The position numbers were made by a program, and so were the translations under genes. Source: Lycocorax pyrrhopterus obiensis (lineage: Eukaryota > Chordata > Aves > Passeriformes > Paradisaeidae). From it: a stretch of DNA of 64,000 nucleotides. Positions 1-15,100 of the stretch are shown here, in pieces (the stretch's first letter is position 1; each line of letters opens with the position of its first letter). The DNA is taken from positions 16,414,494 to 16,478,493 of the forward strand of contig JACSVZ010000002.1 in NCBI GenBank assembly GCA_014706295.1. Reading direction: 5' to 3'. The notes under the pieces are model-generated. The model did no database searches, had not been told where the DNA came from, and saw only the letters and a list, made by a program, of their open reading frames with translations.

Positions 1-2406
1 AAGTAGAAAAATGTCAGGTCCATGTCAGCTTGTGCAAATGTATGCAATCAGTGTTCCTGAGCTTTTAACTACTTCAGGGATGTGACAAAGAAGGAAAGAC
101 ATCTTAACAATGATATCCTGTACTCTCACCATTAAAATTCTCTGTCCACTGTGTTACAGACTTGGCTATATCTTTGACTATGGAAACAGGTCATTGGGAC
201 TGAGTAACTGTGATTACCTTTCTCAAAAGATGGGAAACTATTTGTAGTCATTCCCTTAGGGCTGGGATCTATAATGAAAGGACCATTGCACTTCATGTAC
301 CCTCAAGGGACTGTAGAGCAGTTGCACAGTGCAGTGTCCTTACACAGCACTGAGAGTAAAGGTGAGAAGGACCTCCATCCAGTTTGTTCCTGCTGAACCA
401 GCTGCAGGGTAACCTTGGCAACAGAGATGAGTGTGTCAGTAATAATCAGTCATTACCGTGAGAGACAACCTGGAATAAACAATAAAGAGCTCTCTCAGTC
501 TCATTCTGTGTCTAAAAGACACCTGGGAGCCTTTGGTAATTACACTTGAACCATCTGCCTTGCTTCCACAGCTTAAATGTGGGGATAATGGTATTTGCTA
601 TAGAAGACTGCAGAAACAACAACGGGTCAAGGGAACTAAGCTGCCAGCACTGCTTTGCTTAGCATGAGCTCTGAAATTCATGATGGGAGAGTGTCCCCTT
701 AACTACATGGCTATCCTCCTGTCTCTCTATGCCATCACAAGTGAAAACGGGCCTTGAAATGCATAGGTTCTGTTTAGGCTGTCTAGGTACACACAGGTCT
801 CAGGAGCATGCACCTCTCTAGGTGTCAAAGTCCTTAATTCATTGGCATTCTCAAAGATTTTCTCAGTTAGGCCAATCATGCACAGTGTCCAGCAGAAGCT
901 GAGAAGCTCAGCCACTTCAGAGAGGAGTTGACAGCAATCTACAGGTCTCCTGCTGCAAAGACTAATCCTGCTGTCCCGTTTCCATATTGTGAGGCTGACC
1001 TACATGTTGTTGTGGCAATGAGTAAGGAGTTATGATTCACAGTGAAACAAGCATGATTGCTAAACTCACCAGTCCCTCCCAGCAGAGATGACACACATAC
1101 ACAGGCTCATTCTTTTTTTGCTGCTTCATGAAGTAATTTGCAAGGTTTGTAAAACTGGCACTATATGTGTCATATTAAGGGAGGTTCCTTTTCTGTGTGA
1201 CATCCTTAAACACACTCAGCATATCTATATGATTTCACATTCAATTAATAAAAGCGAGGAGTGAAAGTGCTGCAGCAGTCCCAGAACTCTGGGCAGGATT
1301 CTTCTGGAGACCACACTGCAATGTAAATGATTCTGCTATGACTGGCCACTCCTTTTCTAAAGAATCCAGCCTATTTTTATGAAGAAACTACACAATAATC
1401 TTTCCCCCCTTTCAACAGCAGCCAGAGCTGGGCACTCCCATCTGTTGATCTTCTCAGTGTCTGCTTGGTTTCTGTGAACAGTAAGGGGGATTTAAGACTA
1501 TAAGCACATTAGCTCTGGGCAATTAAAATACACTGCTTATAGTCAACACAGTTTAAAAAAGCATTGGGGCTGTGACAGGAATTGGCTCTTCGGGGAAGAA
1601 CAACAAGAAAAATATTGTTTTAGCCACTCAAAGAGCCATGGTTGTATATGAGAATGATATGCCAGTATTTTTCAGAGAAAACCAATATATATTTTGAAGA
1701 TCATTAACTGAGACTTGCATAATGACCGTGAGTAGATTCCTGATTTTGTGCTAGAATAATGTGATTGCTGAAAATAATATAAAAAACTTAATTACATGCT
1801 TTGGAATTTTATTTTGCTAGAAACAAGGTGTAACTTATGAGACACCACATCTTGCTTCTCTGCTGGAAAATTATGAAAAAGGCTAGCCGCCTCCTACTTA
1901 CATAAAATTTTGTTCAGATAAATTGGCTAATCATTTAATCCCAAGTAATGCAAGCCGTAATCTTAAAACCAACAATTTATCTTTCTGCATTGTGTAATGA
2001 ACCTTATACCAAGGACAGCTTTTAATACTGGAAGACCTAAATACTATATTTTAAATGTCTCTAAAGCAACCATTGAAATCTCTAAACAATAATGATAGAG
2101 GAGTAGATTACTGTTTAGGAATGTTAAATTCCTTACAAAACACTACTTACATTTTAAACAATAAGAAAACAGCTTTAATATCTGAACTAAATCTATCATC
2201 TACTGTACATCAACAATGAAAATGCTACAACAGATTTCAAAGGACACAATAAGAACAACAAAGTTTGGATGTTAAAGTTTTCCCACAGTTGCACTTCATG
2301 TGCGCTTCATGAACATACTGAACTGTGAGTGCTGTGAATTTGTCTTGTAAATAGCAAGTGTAATTGTTTCCAGTGGAGCACAATCTATAATATATTTACC
2401 ACTCAT
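1..2406. other. Gene-free A/T-rich DNA
   Basis: No coding exon, RNA gene or recognisable repeat. The only ORF above 60 codons (minus strand, near 727-915) has no family signature and I treat it as chance. This may be unique intergenic DNA or repeats too old to see by eye. Confidence 0.5.
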
Positions 2407-2765
2407 CGCAGAATCACTTACATTGGAACAGACCTCTGAGATCATTGAGTCCAACTTTTGAGTGATCACCACCTTGTCAACTAGACCATGGCACTGAGTG
2501 CTACTTCCAGGGATGGGGACCCTACCACCTCCCTGGGCAGCCCATTCCAGTGTTTAACAACCCTTTCTGTGAAGAAATTCCTCCTTATGTCCAACCTAAA
2601 CCTTCCCTGGCAGACCTTGAGGTCATGTCACACCCTGTCCAAATCTCCCTGCAGAGCCTTCCTGCCCCCCAGCAGATCAATGCTCCCACCCGACTTGGTG
2701 CCATCTGTGAACAAATCAATCCCCTCAACCAGAAATCACAGATTATCTGGCAGACCAAGTTGATA
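2407..2765 (-). mobile_element. CR1 LINE fragment, 3' end
   Basis: Reading the plus strand, the segment opens with the reverse complement of the CR1 tail (gcagaatcac...gagtccaac) and runs through the typical antisense CR1 text (catggcactgagtg, cctgggcagcccattccag, tttctgtgaagaaattcct). The element therefore lies on the minus strand and is truncated at its 5' end. The CR1 match is clear to about 2640; the remaining 125 bases are less certain and may be a different repeat. Confidence 0.8.
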
Positions 2766-4504
2766 GGAAGTGTTTCCTCTCAATCTTAACGAAATAAAAA
2801 CTACTAATACATGTCCAGATCTTACTATTTCCTCATTGGTGTCTCAGTTTTTCAAAAACCACTCTAGGATTTTCTTTGGACTTCCTATGCTGGAGGGACA
2901 GCTAAAGATGGATTTTATGAATACAGTAAACCTGCTAAAGGAGACATAGTAGTCATGCATCTGTGTGCAGTACCTTTCTTATTAAGCAAGGTCTGTATTT
3001 CTCACAAGCAAAACAACTCAGGTTCCTTCTCAGAAAGCAGCTGTTCTGAAAGAACTCTTGCTGTTTTCAAAGAGGATATACTTTAAGTTATCATTTCAAG
3101 GGGAGGAAATATGGAATGGAGTGAGTTTGCATTTAATAAAGAACTTTTTTCTCCTTCTCCAGTTGCTTTCAGTACTTATTATGGTTAATGTTAAGGGGAA
3201 AGGGAAGGAATAACCCCTTCCCTGTTGTGAGACCATCTTATCCATAATCCCCTCTGAAGGGATAAAATACCTCATCCAGCATTAGATCGCACGCGCCTGC
3301 AGGATTAGCTGTGAGAACGGGACAGGGTGGATTGAGTAACCACTGCCATCAGTATCCTGCTCTTTGCACAACATTGTGTGAAGCAATTCTGGTAAATCAG
3401 AGAATCTGGTGGGCAAAGGACAGAGACATAATATCAAGGCAGGGATTGCCAAGTAAGCCGAAAAACAATTTGTATTAAATCTATGATGATCTTTGGAAGA
3501 CATAAACACAGAAATGTAAATTCATATGGGGGCAAATCAGGCCCTACTATGGCAACCAGTTTTATCAGGTCAGAGTAAAGTCCATCTGTCACCAGTGACA
3601 TTAGCTTTGCTTAGGCAACAGCATACAGACAGGACAAGCATGAAATAGCACTTGCCAAGAATGTTACTGCAGACTTGAGCAGCTTGTGACCCAGGCCTTT
3701 TTGAGCCCATTGTGACAGTGTCTTCATATATAATAGCTGTCTTTCTCTTAAAGAACAGCAGTATTTGTCTTCATAGAAAGTAATTTCTCATCCATGTATT
3801 TTTAACCCAAAAGAACACATAGAGCCTCCCGTGGCAGAGTTGCAGATTAACTGCATATACATCCTTATTTTGTTTTATTTTCTGCCTACCACCTTCATTT
3901 GATTTCCCTTCTCAGATTAGGCACAACTGTGAACATCTGTCTATTTGCCTAGTCTGTACCACACATGGTTTTGTGGATCTCCAGTATACTCTCCCATAGT
4001 TCTAATTTTTTCAGCCAGAGGAATCGTGATCTCTTTAATGGTTCCTCATATGGAAGTCATTAAAACTTTAATTATCAACTTTTCTCTTTGCTGTACAGTT
4101 GCTTTCCTGATGTATCATTTTTCAGATGAGAAGACTAAACTAGAGAAAGTACAGAAAAAATTAGTGCCCTTGGGGCTGAAAATAAGATGTTTCTGGTTTA
4201 TTCTGTGAGAGTTTTTTAATATTTTCTAGTAGTCTGTTTGTTTTAATGGTTACCAATAAGCCCTGAACTAACATTTTCATAGATCTGTACATTATAATGT
4301 TTCCTAAATCCTTCCTTTGTCTATTTAGTCCTGTCCTTTTACTCCTACAGTTTAAACAGTATTTGTCTGTTTGAAATCCTGCCCTCCCATTCATTCTGGG
4401 GTGGTAAAAGCCAGGTCAGTGCTCTTCATCACAAATGTACTTTTAGGATATTTTTAAAAGAGGATCACAGAGCAGAAGCAGAGAATTTCTTGCATTTTAA
4501 TTTG
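2766..4504. other. Gene-free DNA, nothing recognised
   Basis: Only short chance ORFs. No splice-flanked coding segment or repeat boundary could be supported. Confidence 0.45.
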
Positions 4505-4636
4505 TGCTCATTGCCACTTGTCCTGTCACTAGGTACTGCTGAGGGGAGTCTGGCTCTATCTTCTTCACTCCCATCAGATGTCAATCCGCATTGATAAGAT
4601 CCACCCTGAGCTATCTGTTCTTCAGGCTAAACAGCC
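4505..4636 (-). mobile_element. CR1 LINE internal fragment
   Basis: Antisense CR1 text is visible: gtcctgtcactaggtact, then a segment matching the CR1 region that reads 'attgataagatc.ccctgagc', then ttcttcaggctaaacag. It is about 130 bp, old and truncated at both ends. The element strand is minus. Confidence 0.65.
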
Positions 4637-4918
4637 GCAAGGGATGTCATGAGGGGTTCAAAACTCTCCTCTATCTTGCTCTTTACCCTTGTTGGCCTTT
4701 TCAATAATTCAAAAGCTACTACTGACAAGTGGCTTACAGTTACTCTGAACTTCAAGTGTGGTGTCCTTAGTATAGTCTGCCTCCATTCTACCCTTCAGTC
4801 ATCTTTAAAGTGCTCTTCATTGGGGTTTTTTTCTTTAAGTGCAGGATTTTCCTCCTTTTGTTATTTCTGCAAGACCTCTGAATACAATTGTTACTCTAAG
4901 ACTTTTTCATAGCTACAT

Positions 4919-4968
4919 TTTGACTGTGGGTCCCTTCCAGCTCGGGACATTTTATGATTCTGTTCCCA
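4919..4968 (+). mobile_element. CR1 3' tail fragment
   Basis: The stretch gtgggtcccttccagctcgg followed by an attttatgattctg tail is the sense-strand 3' end of CR1. Only about 50 bp remain. Confidence 0.6.
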
Positions 4969-5028
4969 TCATCCAGGCCAATACCAATAGTTGCTCTTCC
5001 TCTTGTGCTGAGCTACCTGTTTAGAGAT

Positions 5029-6171
5029 GTGGTGGTGCATTCCGTTTCTCCCTCCTTGGGGCCACTCTACGATCTCAGGAATTCTCATTAGGCCTTGGCC
5101 TAAGTTGTGAGAAGTGTCCATTGACCACAGCAGGAACTGTTACAGGGCTAAGGTGGGGGCTGCACTGATCATACCAGGTACTCCTGTTGCCTGACTACGG
5201 TGGGGGAAAAGAGATAATCCATCACCCCATGACAGCCTTGGGTCATTCTGTACTCGATTTGTAGCCTGAGTGGAACCATACCATTGTGACTGGACTTTTG
5301 AATATTACAGTAATTATTGACCTGTATTGAGGCCAGGATAGAAATTTACTGATAACTAAAGCAAATTGTTTTGGGAGCATATAAACAGTGGTTCTAGGGG
5401 ACACCCTTTGAGTTTTCCCGAAGCGCAGTGGACTGTGACCAGCATCTCCCTCTGAGTGGGACACATCTCTGAGCTCACCAACTCTCATGTTTACAATACT
5501 CGAAGGACTGCCACTGAGAGCTGAAGACAGGTCCTGGGCTGATGCTCCCAACCAGTCCTCAAGGCTCAACCCTTGTCTATTGAGATGTAACAATGCATTT
5601 GATGTGATATTTCAAAGGGAGTTTTTAACAAGTATATCCTTATATATTTATGTATATATATTTTTGTGCCTGGGTGCATGTGTGTGTGAATTGATTTAAA
5701 TACCCTAGAGCACGTATAGTATGAATATTGCCACCTCAGATCTATAATAAAGTCACTGTTGTGGTTAGTAGTAGGTAGTAAATCCTATTGAGTCACTTTG
5801 TATACGTTCAATTAATCCTTGATTAAGTGCTGCTAAATCCTTTAAATATAAACCACTGACTCAGTGTGAGACTAAGACTGGACCTGAGTAGCTGTACTTA
5901 GACTCCATCATGAGTTTAGGAAGCAAGGGGTCCCCTCTGAACCTCATGATTCAGTGGAAGGGTCTTCTTTACTCTTTTGCATCTCTGGTCTCCCTGTAAA
6001 CCATTCTAAATTGATTATAATCTAATTTTCCTTTGTATGTTTCACCCATGTAGCAAGTAATAGAGTGAACCTTTTGTTAAGTTGTGCTTTCATTAAATTT
6101 ATATTAAACCTACTTTTTCTAATTCCTTCAATATCAATTCTTTAAGTGATCTAAACCAGTCATTCCCAACA
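5029..6171 (+). mobile_element. ERV-type LTR, family C copy 1
   Basis: A 1.14 kb segment collinear with 61587-62673. Shared blocks are the start (gtggtg.gcat followed by a ccctc-rich stretch), 'ctcattaggcct', a TATA-like tataaacag (about 5388), 'aactctca.gttt', 'tcctgggc', 'tagtagagtgaac/taatagagtgaac', and the end '...aaca'. It begins TG and ends CA as LTRs do. I see no matching target duplication here (agaga on the left, agtct on the right), so the ends are approximate. No internal viral genes are attached, so it is probably a solo LTR. I cannot give a family name. Confidence 0.65.
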
Positions 6172-9100
6172 AGTCTTCACTTGTTTATGAAGTTATGTTT
6201 TTAAATCTAAACCTTTATTTCTAGGACCGTGTCCAGACGTGATATTTTCAAGCTAACTGAAGTTTTCATTGTTATTTGAGTTTCTTGTCCTCTCCACATG
6301 GCTGAGAAGCTCTTCACTTCGTTGTCCCTGTGGTCACCTTGGTCAGGCAATCCATTGTACGCTCCTAATCCTACATGGTTGTTGTCTGATGTTAACTAAT
6401 CAGTTTCCAGTCAGGAAAAATCTTAATACTAATATTCATGATAACCGTGTGGATCAAAGGTTGCTCTAACACCCAAGACAGCTGATAAGATAGGAACTTA
6501 CAAACCTAGGAGAGAAGCCACATAACAATCCTTGATGGTACATTGTGAATGTGGCAAATGTGGGAATGGCCATTGGGAAGAGGCTGGGCTATCTTTCTCT
6601 GGCAGTATCTCCAGCAGATGGAGTACCTTCTAAGTTTGGGCTTCACTGTGAATGCATGGGCATTAGAAAGAAATTCAGCACAAAGAATGTGACATTCTTT
6701 TCTCCTTCATGAGCACAGTTTATTTCACCCACCAACATACTTTGCAGAGGACCCTTGTTTGTTTGTCCAACAGAGGGCCTATGCCAAGTTTTGTGTAATT
6801 TGACTTTGGTTGAAGCATGTTCCTTACTAGGTGTCCATGGCAGCATGGTAACAAACATTGTGCATCATTAGGTCTTCCCTTATAAAAACTGCACTACATC
6901 AGAGTTTGGGAAGGATTTGCAGTAGTGTGTGTGAGTAGCTCTCTTGCACTTTCATCAGGTTTCTCTTGCACTTAGAGTATGCTAATATTTTGAAACATTC
7001 TGTTGAGATGTGCTGATAATCAATTGCACCTCCCTTTTAAGAAGAGATGTAGTAGTCAGTTCTTCTTGCTATCAAGTCTATAATAAAAAGTTACAGTGAT
7101 TATATAATATATTTGTATAATTCCTTTCTCCTGAGTGTTATCTATAAAATTTGTAGGAGGATCTTTGACATCCACTGAAGTGCAGCTCTTTGAGGTGGAA
7201 GCCAGAATCTGTGGGATGCATCAACCTTGAAGACCGGTTTAGAAGACAAAGCAAGGCAAAACACAATCTCCACTTGAAACTGAAGCCAAAACATAGGTGG
7301 ACACAGTCAAAATGTAGTGATGCTAATAGTACCCTTCTACTGTTACAAAAATTGCAATGGGAATCTACAGCTCATGTTCATAATCTTTTTCCTATTTCTC
7401 ATCTGATATGGAACAGTGCCAGTAAATGAGCAAATCTCCTTAATATCAAGCTGAGGTACTGATTTCCTGTTATTTCTGTATTTCCACTGCACAAATGCCT
7501 GGATACTTTCATTAGAACAGAGCCCAACTGTATTCATTTCTGCAAAATCACAGGCTTCTGAAATTGTTGAAAAAGAAAACTATCCCTACTTATTCAGGCA
7601 GGAATTTTTCCTATAACATAACAGTTTTTTGTGGTGATATCTGTCTTATGATAGTGATCAGGCTACATGTCCTGCACAGCAACATTAAGTATAATCTGCT
7701 GTCATCTCCTCATGACAACATGTAAGCTAAAAAACTTGCAAATAAACCAAAATATTTTCTTCTGGATCAGGAGTTTGAATCAGATGACTGCATTTTCCTG
7801 GCATGAGAGGTTATTCCTTGTCTTTCACCTAATCCTCTTCTGTTATACAATATATATAGTTACACGTAGTTTTTTGTTTCCCATGAGTTTGAAAAGATTA
7901 CTTTTCCACTGGGTTTCCTGCATCACTGTAATACTTCCCCTTGATTCTCTGGTTTCGTCTGCTCAACTCTGTTTATGGAGCGTCCGGTAACCTGAATGAA
8001 GTTACAGTTTTTAGATCTGTCATTGAGTCTTTGGATAGACTAGAGGCCCCAAGGTCTTGTATTCAACCCTTAAGATCTTTTGTTCCGTCATCTGCCATCC
8101 ATTGTGTCAACGTAGTTTTTCCCACATGCATTTCAATTATGAAGTGATACTTAGTATTTGCTAAGGACTTTAAAGCCTTCGGTTTCCATTTGTCACTTGA
8201 GCTTTCCACCTGAAGTCCTAGAAGGGCACTGAACTTTGGAAGCACTTTTGCAGATCTCATATATATTTGATGCTTTGATCTTAAGAATCCTTTGCATTCG
8301 CAGTTGTTTTGACAAGATAATACAGGTTTAAATCACCTCTGTTACTATTTGAGTTGGAGAGGCACAGCATGTTCACCCCTATTCTGAAGTCCCATGATAG
8401 CAGTAATTTCCTGTTTTCTGTGGCCTTTGAATAATCTGTGCACCTTCAAACAAAATCATTTTTCAAGATGCAATACCTGTGTCCCTGTCTTGACTAATAC
8501 TTGACAGTGCACAAATACCTATTACTTTTGCATTTCAGCAAACATGTTATTTGGCATTTCCATGGGCAGTCAGGGATCTGGACTTCTGTGAACTTTTGAT
8601 TTGTTTGGTTGTTGGTTTTTCCATGAGTTTTATGTCCATAGTGTTATTAGCTATTAGTAGACAACTCAGAGGTGCTTTTTCATCTTTATTGCTGAGTATA
8701 AACAGTAATGATCACTTCATACTTTAGATTTTTCTCAGCTCCTGTTAAGATCAGTGAAAATAATCTCATCTTCAATGAAATGTCAGCATGATAAAGTTCA
8801 TATAGATTTTTTTACTTGCAGATCATTTCTGAGCTTTACGGTCTGTTTCAATACATTTTTATGTTTGACCTCTTGTTTTCATTCACTACCCACTTATACA
8901 GGGCTTGGTCCTGCTCCTGCAAAACTACTAATCTCATGCTAATTTCTGTATAATCAGAACTAATTCATAATGGTTTCCTCTCAGGAATCATGCGCTCTGC
9001 TTCCTTCATACTCTGCAGTGATTTCTTTAACAGAATTCCTGGGTGGTTTTAGTCTTCTGCTGGTTTTGTGTCTTCCCTATTTTTTAATTTGATCTCAGCT

Positions 9101-12100
9101 GTGATTTCTTTGTCCATCACCTTACATTGCTTAGTTTTTTAAGACTCACTGAAAAAGCAATTGCAAGCTTTTATATTTTCTGTAAGTTTTTATTCATTTA
9201 ATCTGATTTGGTGTGTTGTGTTGAGTGGAGAATGTTCAGGGCTATACAAAAGGAAGTATTTTTATGTAATGTTTTGCTATTCAGGATGTGTTCACAGGCT
9301 TCTGTAGGCAGAAATGGCTGGAGACTAATTTATTAATGATAACCAACAGTCAGCATCTTGAGCTATTTGAGATACTCTAATATTTCCCTGTACTCTTTTA
9401 GGAAGGATGATGTAATTTATCAGAAAATGTCAGCTTCTTAGTACAAAGAAATAGGAACCTGGTAAAGAATTAGTGTAGAGCTGTTCTCAGGGACAGAGTT
9501 CACCTAGATGAAGGGATCTTGGAAATGAGGAGAGTTGTGACCTGAGGTCAGGATACAAGAGTGACTGTGGAGATTAATTTGTGGAGGGAAGACAGAACAG
9601 AGGAGGCTAGTCAGGAAACCAGAGGATGCTTTTCAGGCACATAGAAAGGTCTGAACGGATCAGAAACTCCTTCTGCCTTGAAATCTTAGCAACAGCCTAA
9701 TTTTTGGCCAAATAAGGAAGCACGGTTTCTATACTAGTACCTTTTACAGACATGTACAAGCCAACAGCTCTTAAAATTGCTTAAAGCTCATTATGTTACC
9801 CTTTGTGTTCAATGTAAACAATCTCTCCCTGAGCATGGCTACAGGATGTTTCACGATGTACGACTTCCCATACAAACAACAGGTGTACCACTCTGGCTGA
9901 CTACACACAGGCAATGCTCTGTTATGTAGTTAGATCACACCATGGTGACTTGGTGACCAGGGTGCAATTTTGAGGCAGTTAGTTGGATGACCTATAAAAA
10001 TTAAACTATGTATTTATGTTAGTGTTACATTCCTTTCTTCATCTGTAAATTCAGTACAAGAAAATAAGCTCCTTTACAGAACATTTCTAGTGATGGAAAG
10101 CATCATGAAAGAGCTAGACATTGCTATAGAACCATACTGTGAGGCAGAAACAGTGTGAAACTTTAGCTCTGTATGCTGCATTGTGTCTTATAAGGACTAC
10201 AAAAGCAAAGAAAGTTGATATTAGAAAACTTCCTTTTGACTTTTAGATGCCGTAAGATTTCTGCTTGCAGGGCACATCAGCAGACTGGCCGGCATGGGAA
10301 AGGCAATTCCCGTATTACAGACATAAGCAGTACTGTCCACAACTTGATAGCTTCCTTTTATTCTAAAGTTGCATTGCCTGCTAAGATCATATTCCAGCCA
10401 AATTCAGTCAGGTCCTACCTCTTCCTTAATCCAAGCTGAAAGCATGGTCCTGCTGTGCTGCCTGTAACATCTAAGGAACAGCAAAAAGAGATTGTACATG
10501 GTCTCTATGCTTTGGGAGCAGACAGTGCAGGGGCACGCTGCTAGATGTTATTACTACTAGAGAGGGCAGCCCCAGTCTGCCAGCCATTCCCTCACTAATT
10601 TTAGATTACCTAGATTACCTGCACAAGCCAATGTAACCCCAAGACTGTACTAGCAACATAGAAAAGGGTTTTTTTTTTCCCCCACAGGTTCCATGAAAAG
10701 GCCCTTCCACCAGGATTAGGGATCAGGCTGAATGCAGGTTTCAGGATTTGCTCTTTCAATAAACAAAATTAGAGTAGTCTTTCTTTGTCTCATAAATATG
10801 TGCTATATTAAGATGTGTGGCTATTAGCAAAAATATCCTATTGATTCAACTGGTATAAACAAAAGGCTGCTGCTTTGTCATTCAGATATTCATATGTATC
10901 ATTAAAGGAACTGGCACTGTCTGCCTGGATGTTACAGGGAACTACAGGCTTCAAAGGGTTATAGACTCTAAAGCCAAAACTAAATTAATTATTAACTTGT
11001 AAAAGAGATTGATTAGGTCCAGGGCAAAAGTTGAGATTATAACCATCTATAATTTAGGAAGCATGTAATGTTATTATTCTCTCAGCTCTCAAAATGAAGG
11101 TCTCCATTCTAATCCATTAATACTCAGCAGCACTTTTTCAGGATAGAAATATACTTGTCAATACAACAAATGAGTTACATGACTGAGGGGCTGCAACATG
11201 ATGGAAAGAGTTTGCATAGCTTCTACAATCTTGTTTTGACTAAAGCTAAAGGGTGACTTTATCAGCTGCTCACACACAGCACAGGCACCCAGGGAGTGTG
11301 CCACAGCCTGCAGAAGCCTCTCTGAGACCACACTGCCATCAAAAGTGGGGACTTTTTCTTTATTCCCACTCATAGCTACGTACCCTCCTCTGCCTCCTGA
11401 CCATGAGCAGTGGGAAAGCTCCAGCTCCTGATTGAAAACTGTGCAGAAGGAAGGTTTCTGTCATATCCCCAAGCTGCTCTCCCTTCCCTGAGACTGCACT
11501 ATATGGGCAGAGCTGGCACAGGTGCAGGGGAGGCGCACGTAACCAAAGGGTGTGAGGAGGTCCCCCCAAGTTTTAGGTCCACTTGAGTCATTCCTGTAGT
11601 CCCTACTCAGTATGAATTTAGGCTATTTCAGGTTATGCAAACAACAGGAAATTGGTAAGCTTTATGTCTACAAGAATATATCTTCATTTCTCTAGCAATC
11701 TGCTATTAATGTAGCTTGCACTTCTCTATGTTAATTATGTCAATGAAGCAGAAAAAAAAAGGACTTTCTATCTCTACCTATTTTCTTCCGTTTTTGTTTA
11801 ACTTTGTTTCTGGGGAAACTTGTGAAAATATTTATACAAGAAAATAGGTACCACCAAGATCTATCTTGATTCATAAACAGAACCTGTAAGTCAGAATCTG
11901 GCTTGTAACAAAGAATATAGCCATCTGCTTCGAGTACCACTGTTTTAGATTCTGCAGACAACTGATGAAGCCAGCCTCTTTTAATGGGAGATATTACTTT
12001 CAAGGGTAATTTCAGTCTAGGAATTCCACCCACCAACACTATGGAAACAGGATACAAAATTGCAAACATTACATCATCAAAATATATTGCCTAATAATAC

Positions 12101-15100
12101 CCTTGTGTACATGAAACAGGAACTAGCAGCTTTGGATAGTGGTTGACATCTTCTCCAGACATCCCATGCACTGCTGGGTTCACTGCGGTGTCCTGGTAGT
12201 TCGTAACAAGCAGATCATGTATCCACAGGTGATACAATCTTCCCTTGTTTTCAAATACTTTGGGGTTATATACAACTCCAAGCTTGTTGTCTCTTTTAAT
12301 TTTTCTGAAGTGGCGGTGTGGAGATTGATACAATTCAAATCAAAACAGGATTGTTCAAGGAAAGAAAGAAGTTTTTTATAAAAATTGTTCTAAGACTGAT
12401 AAAATCTGATGACTTGGTAAGAACGCAGATACTCTCACCACTGTGAACTAGATCTTTAACTATTGTTTTGCTAAAAGATGTCAGAAGAAGAATTTCACAT
12501 TGAGTATTTAAATATTTCAAGTTTAGGAGACACAGAATTCAGCAAGTTTGAACTAATAAGCCTTTGTAAAGGATCACAGATTATTTTCTGCTACAGCAGG
12601 ACTCCAAAGGTATTAAAAGTATAGAAATTGCTTGAACTTTTTGAATTCTTGAGGGAAAAATTGAGGCATGGATAACAAGTGAAATAAGCATTGCCATCTT
12701 CTGGTAGTGTCACGTTTTATTTATTGTTTTTACAGCTTTTGCACTTTGCGCTTTTCTTCCAAAGCTGGTTCAATACGCATATTGATCATGCCACAGATAA
12801 GACATCTGAGATGAGACATGGTCTGTATATAAATTCTAAGTAAGCAATCAAGGGCTGGATGGACTTTTTTCCATAGTTCCTCTAGTTTCATTACAGATTA
12901 AATGCAACACAAGATATTTCAGTGAAAGTACATGGGATATTCCCCTTAATTCTGTAAAGTCTGTGCTACATCCTTTTAACAAAAACATTATAATGTAGCC
13001 TTTTCTACCCTATCTTTTAAAAATCTGACTTTTTAGTCCTAGTTTGCGAACCTTTCACTGTATAAAGAGTATCATCGGTTTTTTGGGGTTTTTTTATGTG
13101 CCTCCTCTGAAACGCAGCTGCCCAGCACGTCCCCTTCCATCACAGCAAGGGGTGTGTAGACGTGTGTTGGTGCAGAAAGCTGACCATGGACTGTCTGTGT
13201 ACTCAGCATTCAGTCTAGTGAAAAACAGAACATGATAGGTTCATAAATTGTTTCCTGTGACCTAAACCAATCTGTCTAAAGTCTGCTCTTTGGGACTGTA
13301 TTATAATTGCTGTCTAGAAGCTTCTTTCCTGATTGCTTCCTCTCAGCCCTGGCACAAACCCCATCTCCTGATAGGTGTCCTTCCAGCAGAGAAACACTAA
13401 AGTGTCTTTCACCTTTTGCTCTCAACTTCATGCTGAGTACAGGAGGTTGGAGGAGGCTGCTGAGGGGCAATAAGAAGTCTTTCTTCTCCCTGATTTTGTC
13501 CTTGTCCCTGCAGTTCTCCCACTGGCTGGCATCTGGGAAAAATCAGTGTCTCTGCAGTGCATCATGACACATGGTGCAATACTGAAATGCAGCTATGTAA
13601 GTCTAATCCTGTGTAATGCAGTTCATCTCCTTTTGTCAGCAAACTGAGCTGGACTCCTGCAGACGTGGCATACTCACAGTGTAAGTACAGATAAGCTCTG
13701 AACCCATTTGCCAGGACACGTGCCTGGTTTCACACTGGCAGAAGCTTGGAGTCAATTTACTGATGCTAAGGAGTTACTAAGCAGCAGCTGAAGAGGCTAC
13801 TGGAGCAGCCACAGGACCTTTCTGCTCCCGTGTGGAGGTTACATTTATCTGCACTGCACTGGGGCTTACTAGACAACCTGTAATGCCTGAGTCCATATGG
13901 CTAATTGTCCCCTGCTGCAATCTCAGCCTGTATTTCCATAGATCAAATCTTTTCTCTTTGTTAAGCATTCAACCCTTTGGGCAGAAATTCCAAACGTTCT
14001 TTATGCTAGTGCTGGGCCCTCTGCCTTATGGAAATTCATGATGCATTATGGAATTACTAGCAGAAACTATCCAGAATCAACAGGAATGGGAGGTGAAACT
14101 CACAGTTTCCCTTGTTTAAGCGCTCTCCTATGATCTCTGCTTGCTTTGATAATTAGCATTGCTATTGATCTCTTGCTGGCTAGCATGGAGAAAATACTCT
14201 CGGAGCTGTCAGTTTCTAACAATGTGTTTGACCGTCTGCCAAAAGTTTTGCAAATAGAGCAAACCTTCTGGGTTTGGGGTTTGTAATGTTTTTTCAGTGG
14301 TACTAGTCCATACTCTATCAGCAGTGGGAATAGTAGGAAAATGGTAATGAAAATACTAGGAAAGTGTACATTGACTGGACACTAGAATGGAAATAATTTT
14401 TAATTCACTTGCCTTTTCTGTAATCCTACTTTTGAGGTCCTCAGCTGTCAGCAAAGGGCTCTGCTGCTGGCATGGCAGGAGCTGCATGGCTGATGACAAT
14501 GAAGCACTGGCACTCTGCTGCAGCGGGTGCTGAATTCGCCTCTGCAGCGCCCACTGGTGGGCCCCCCTCATTGCTCAGATACTTCTGGTTAACAGCTAAA
14601 CTCTTCCAGGTCCTCCTCCCTGCAGAAAGGAACTAGACAATTCAAGGTGTATGCACTGAGTACTTTTACTCCAGGTTTTCCTTCTTGCTATCTGTCTGGA
14701 AACTCAAAAAGTAAAATGACAAGGCATAAGCCCTTTTGTAGGATTGGAAATTCAAAGGTCTGTCCCTAGGAGTCTCTCTTCTCCAAACTCCATAATCTGT
14801 GTGGGAAGACGCTGCTCCCAGCACCTACACTCTGCAGGCTGTAAAACAAGTGCCACGAATGCAGGAACGTTTGAGCACGTTTTCAGTCAAGGCTGTTTGT
14901 ATCCTCCTGAGTCCCAGAACCTTGCTCAGTATCTCCCATTTCTTTCCTACATTTGCTTGGGCCACACAGAAGGTCATCTATAAGATTATCTGATAATCTT
15001 TTTACACTCAATACCCTGTCCTTCTCTGTTGAGTTGGACACTAGTGCAACTGTTAAACAAGCAAGCTGAAAATATGTCTCATTACCACAACCCTTAATAT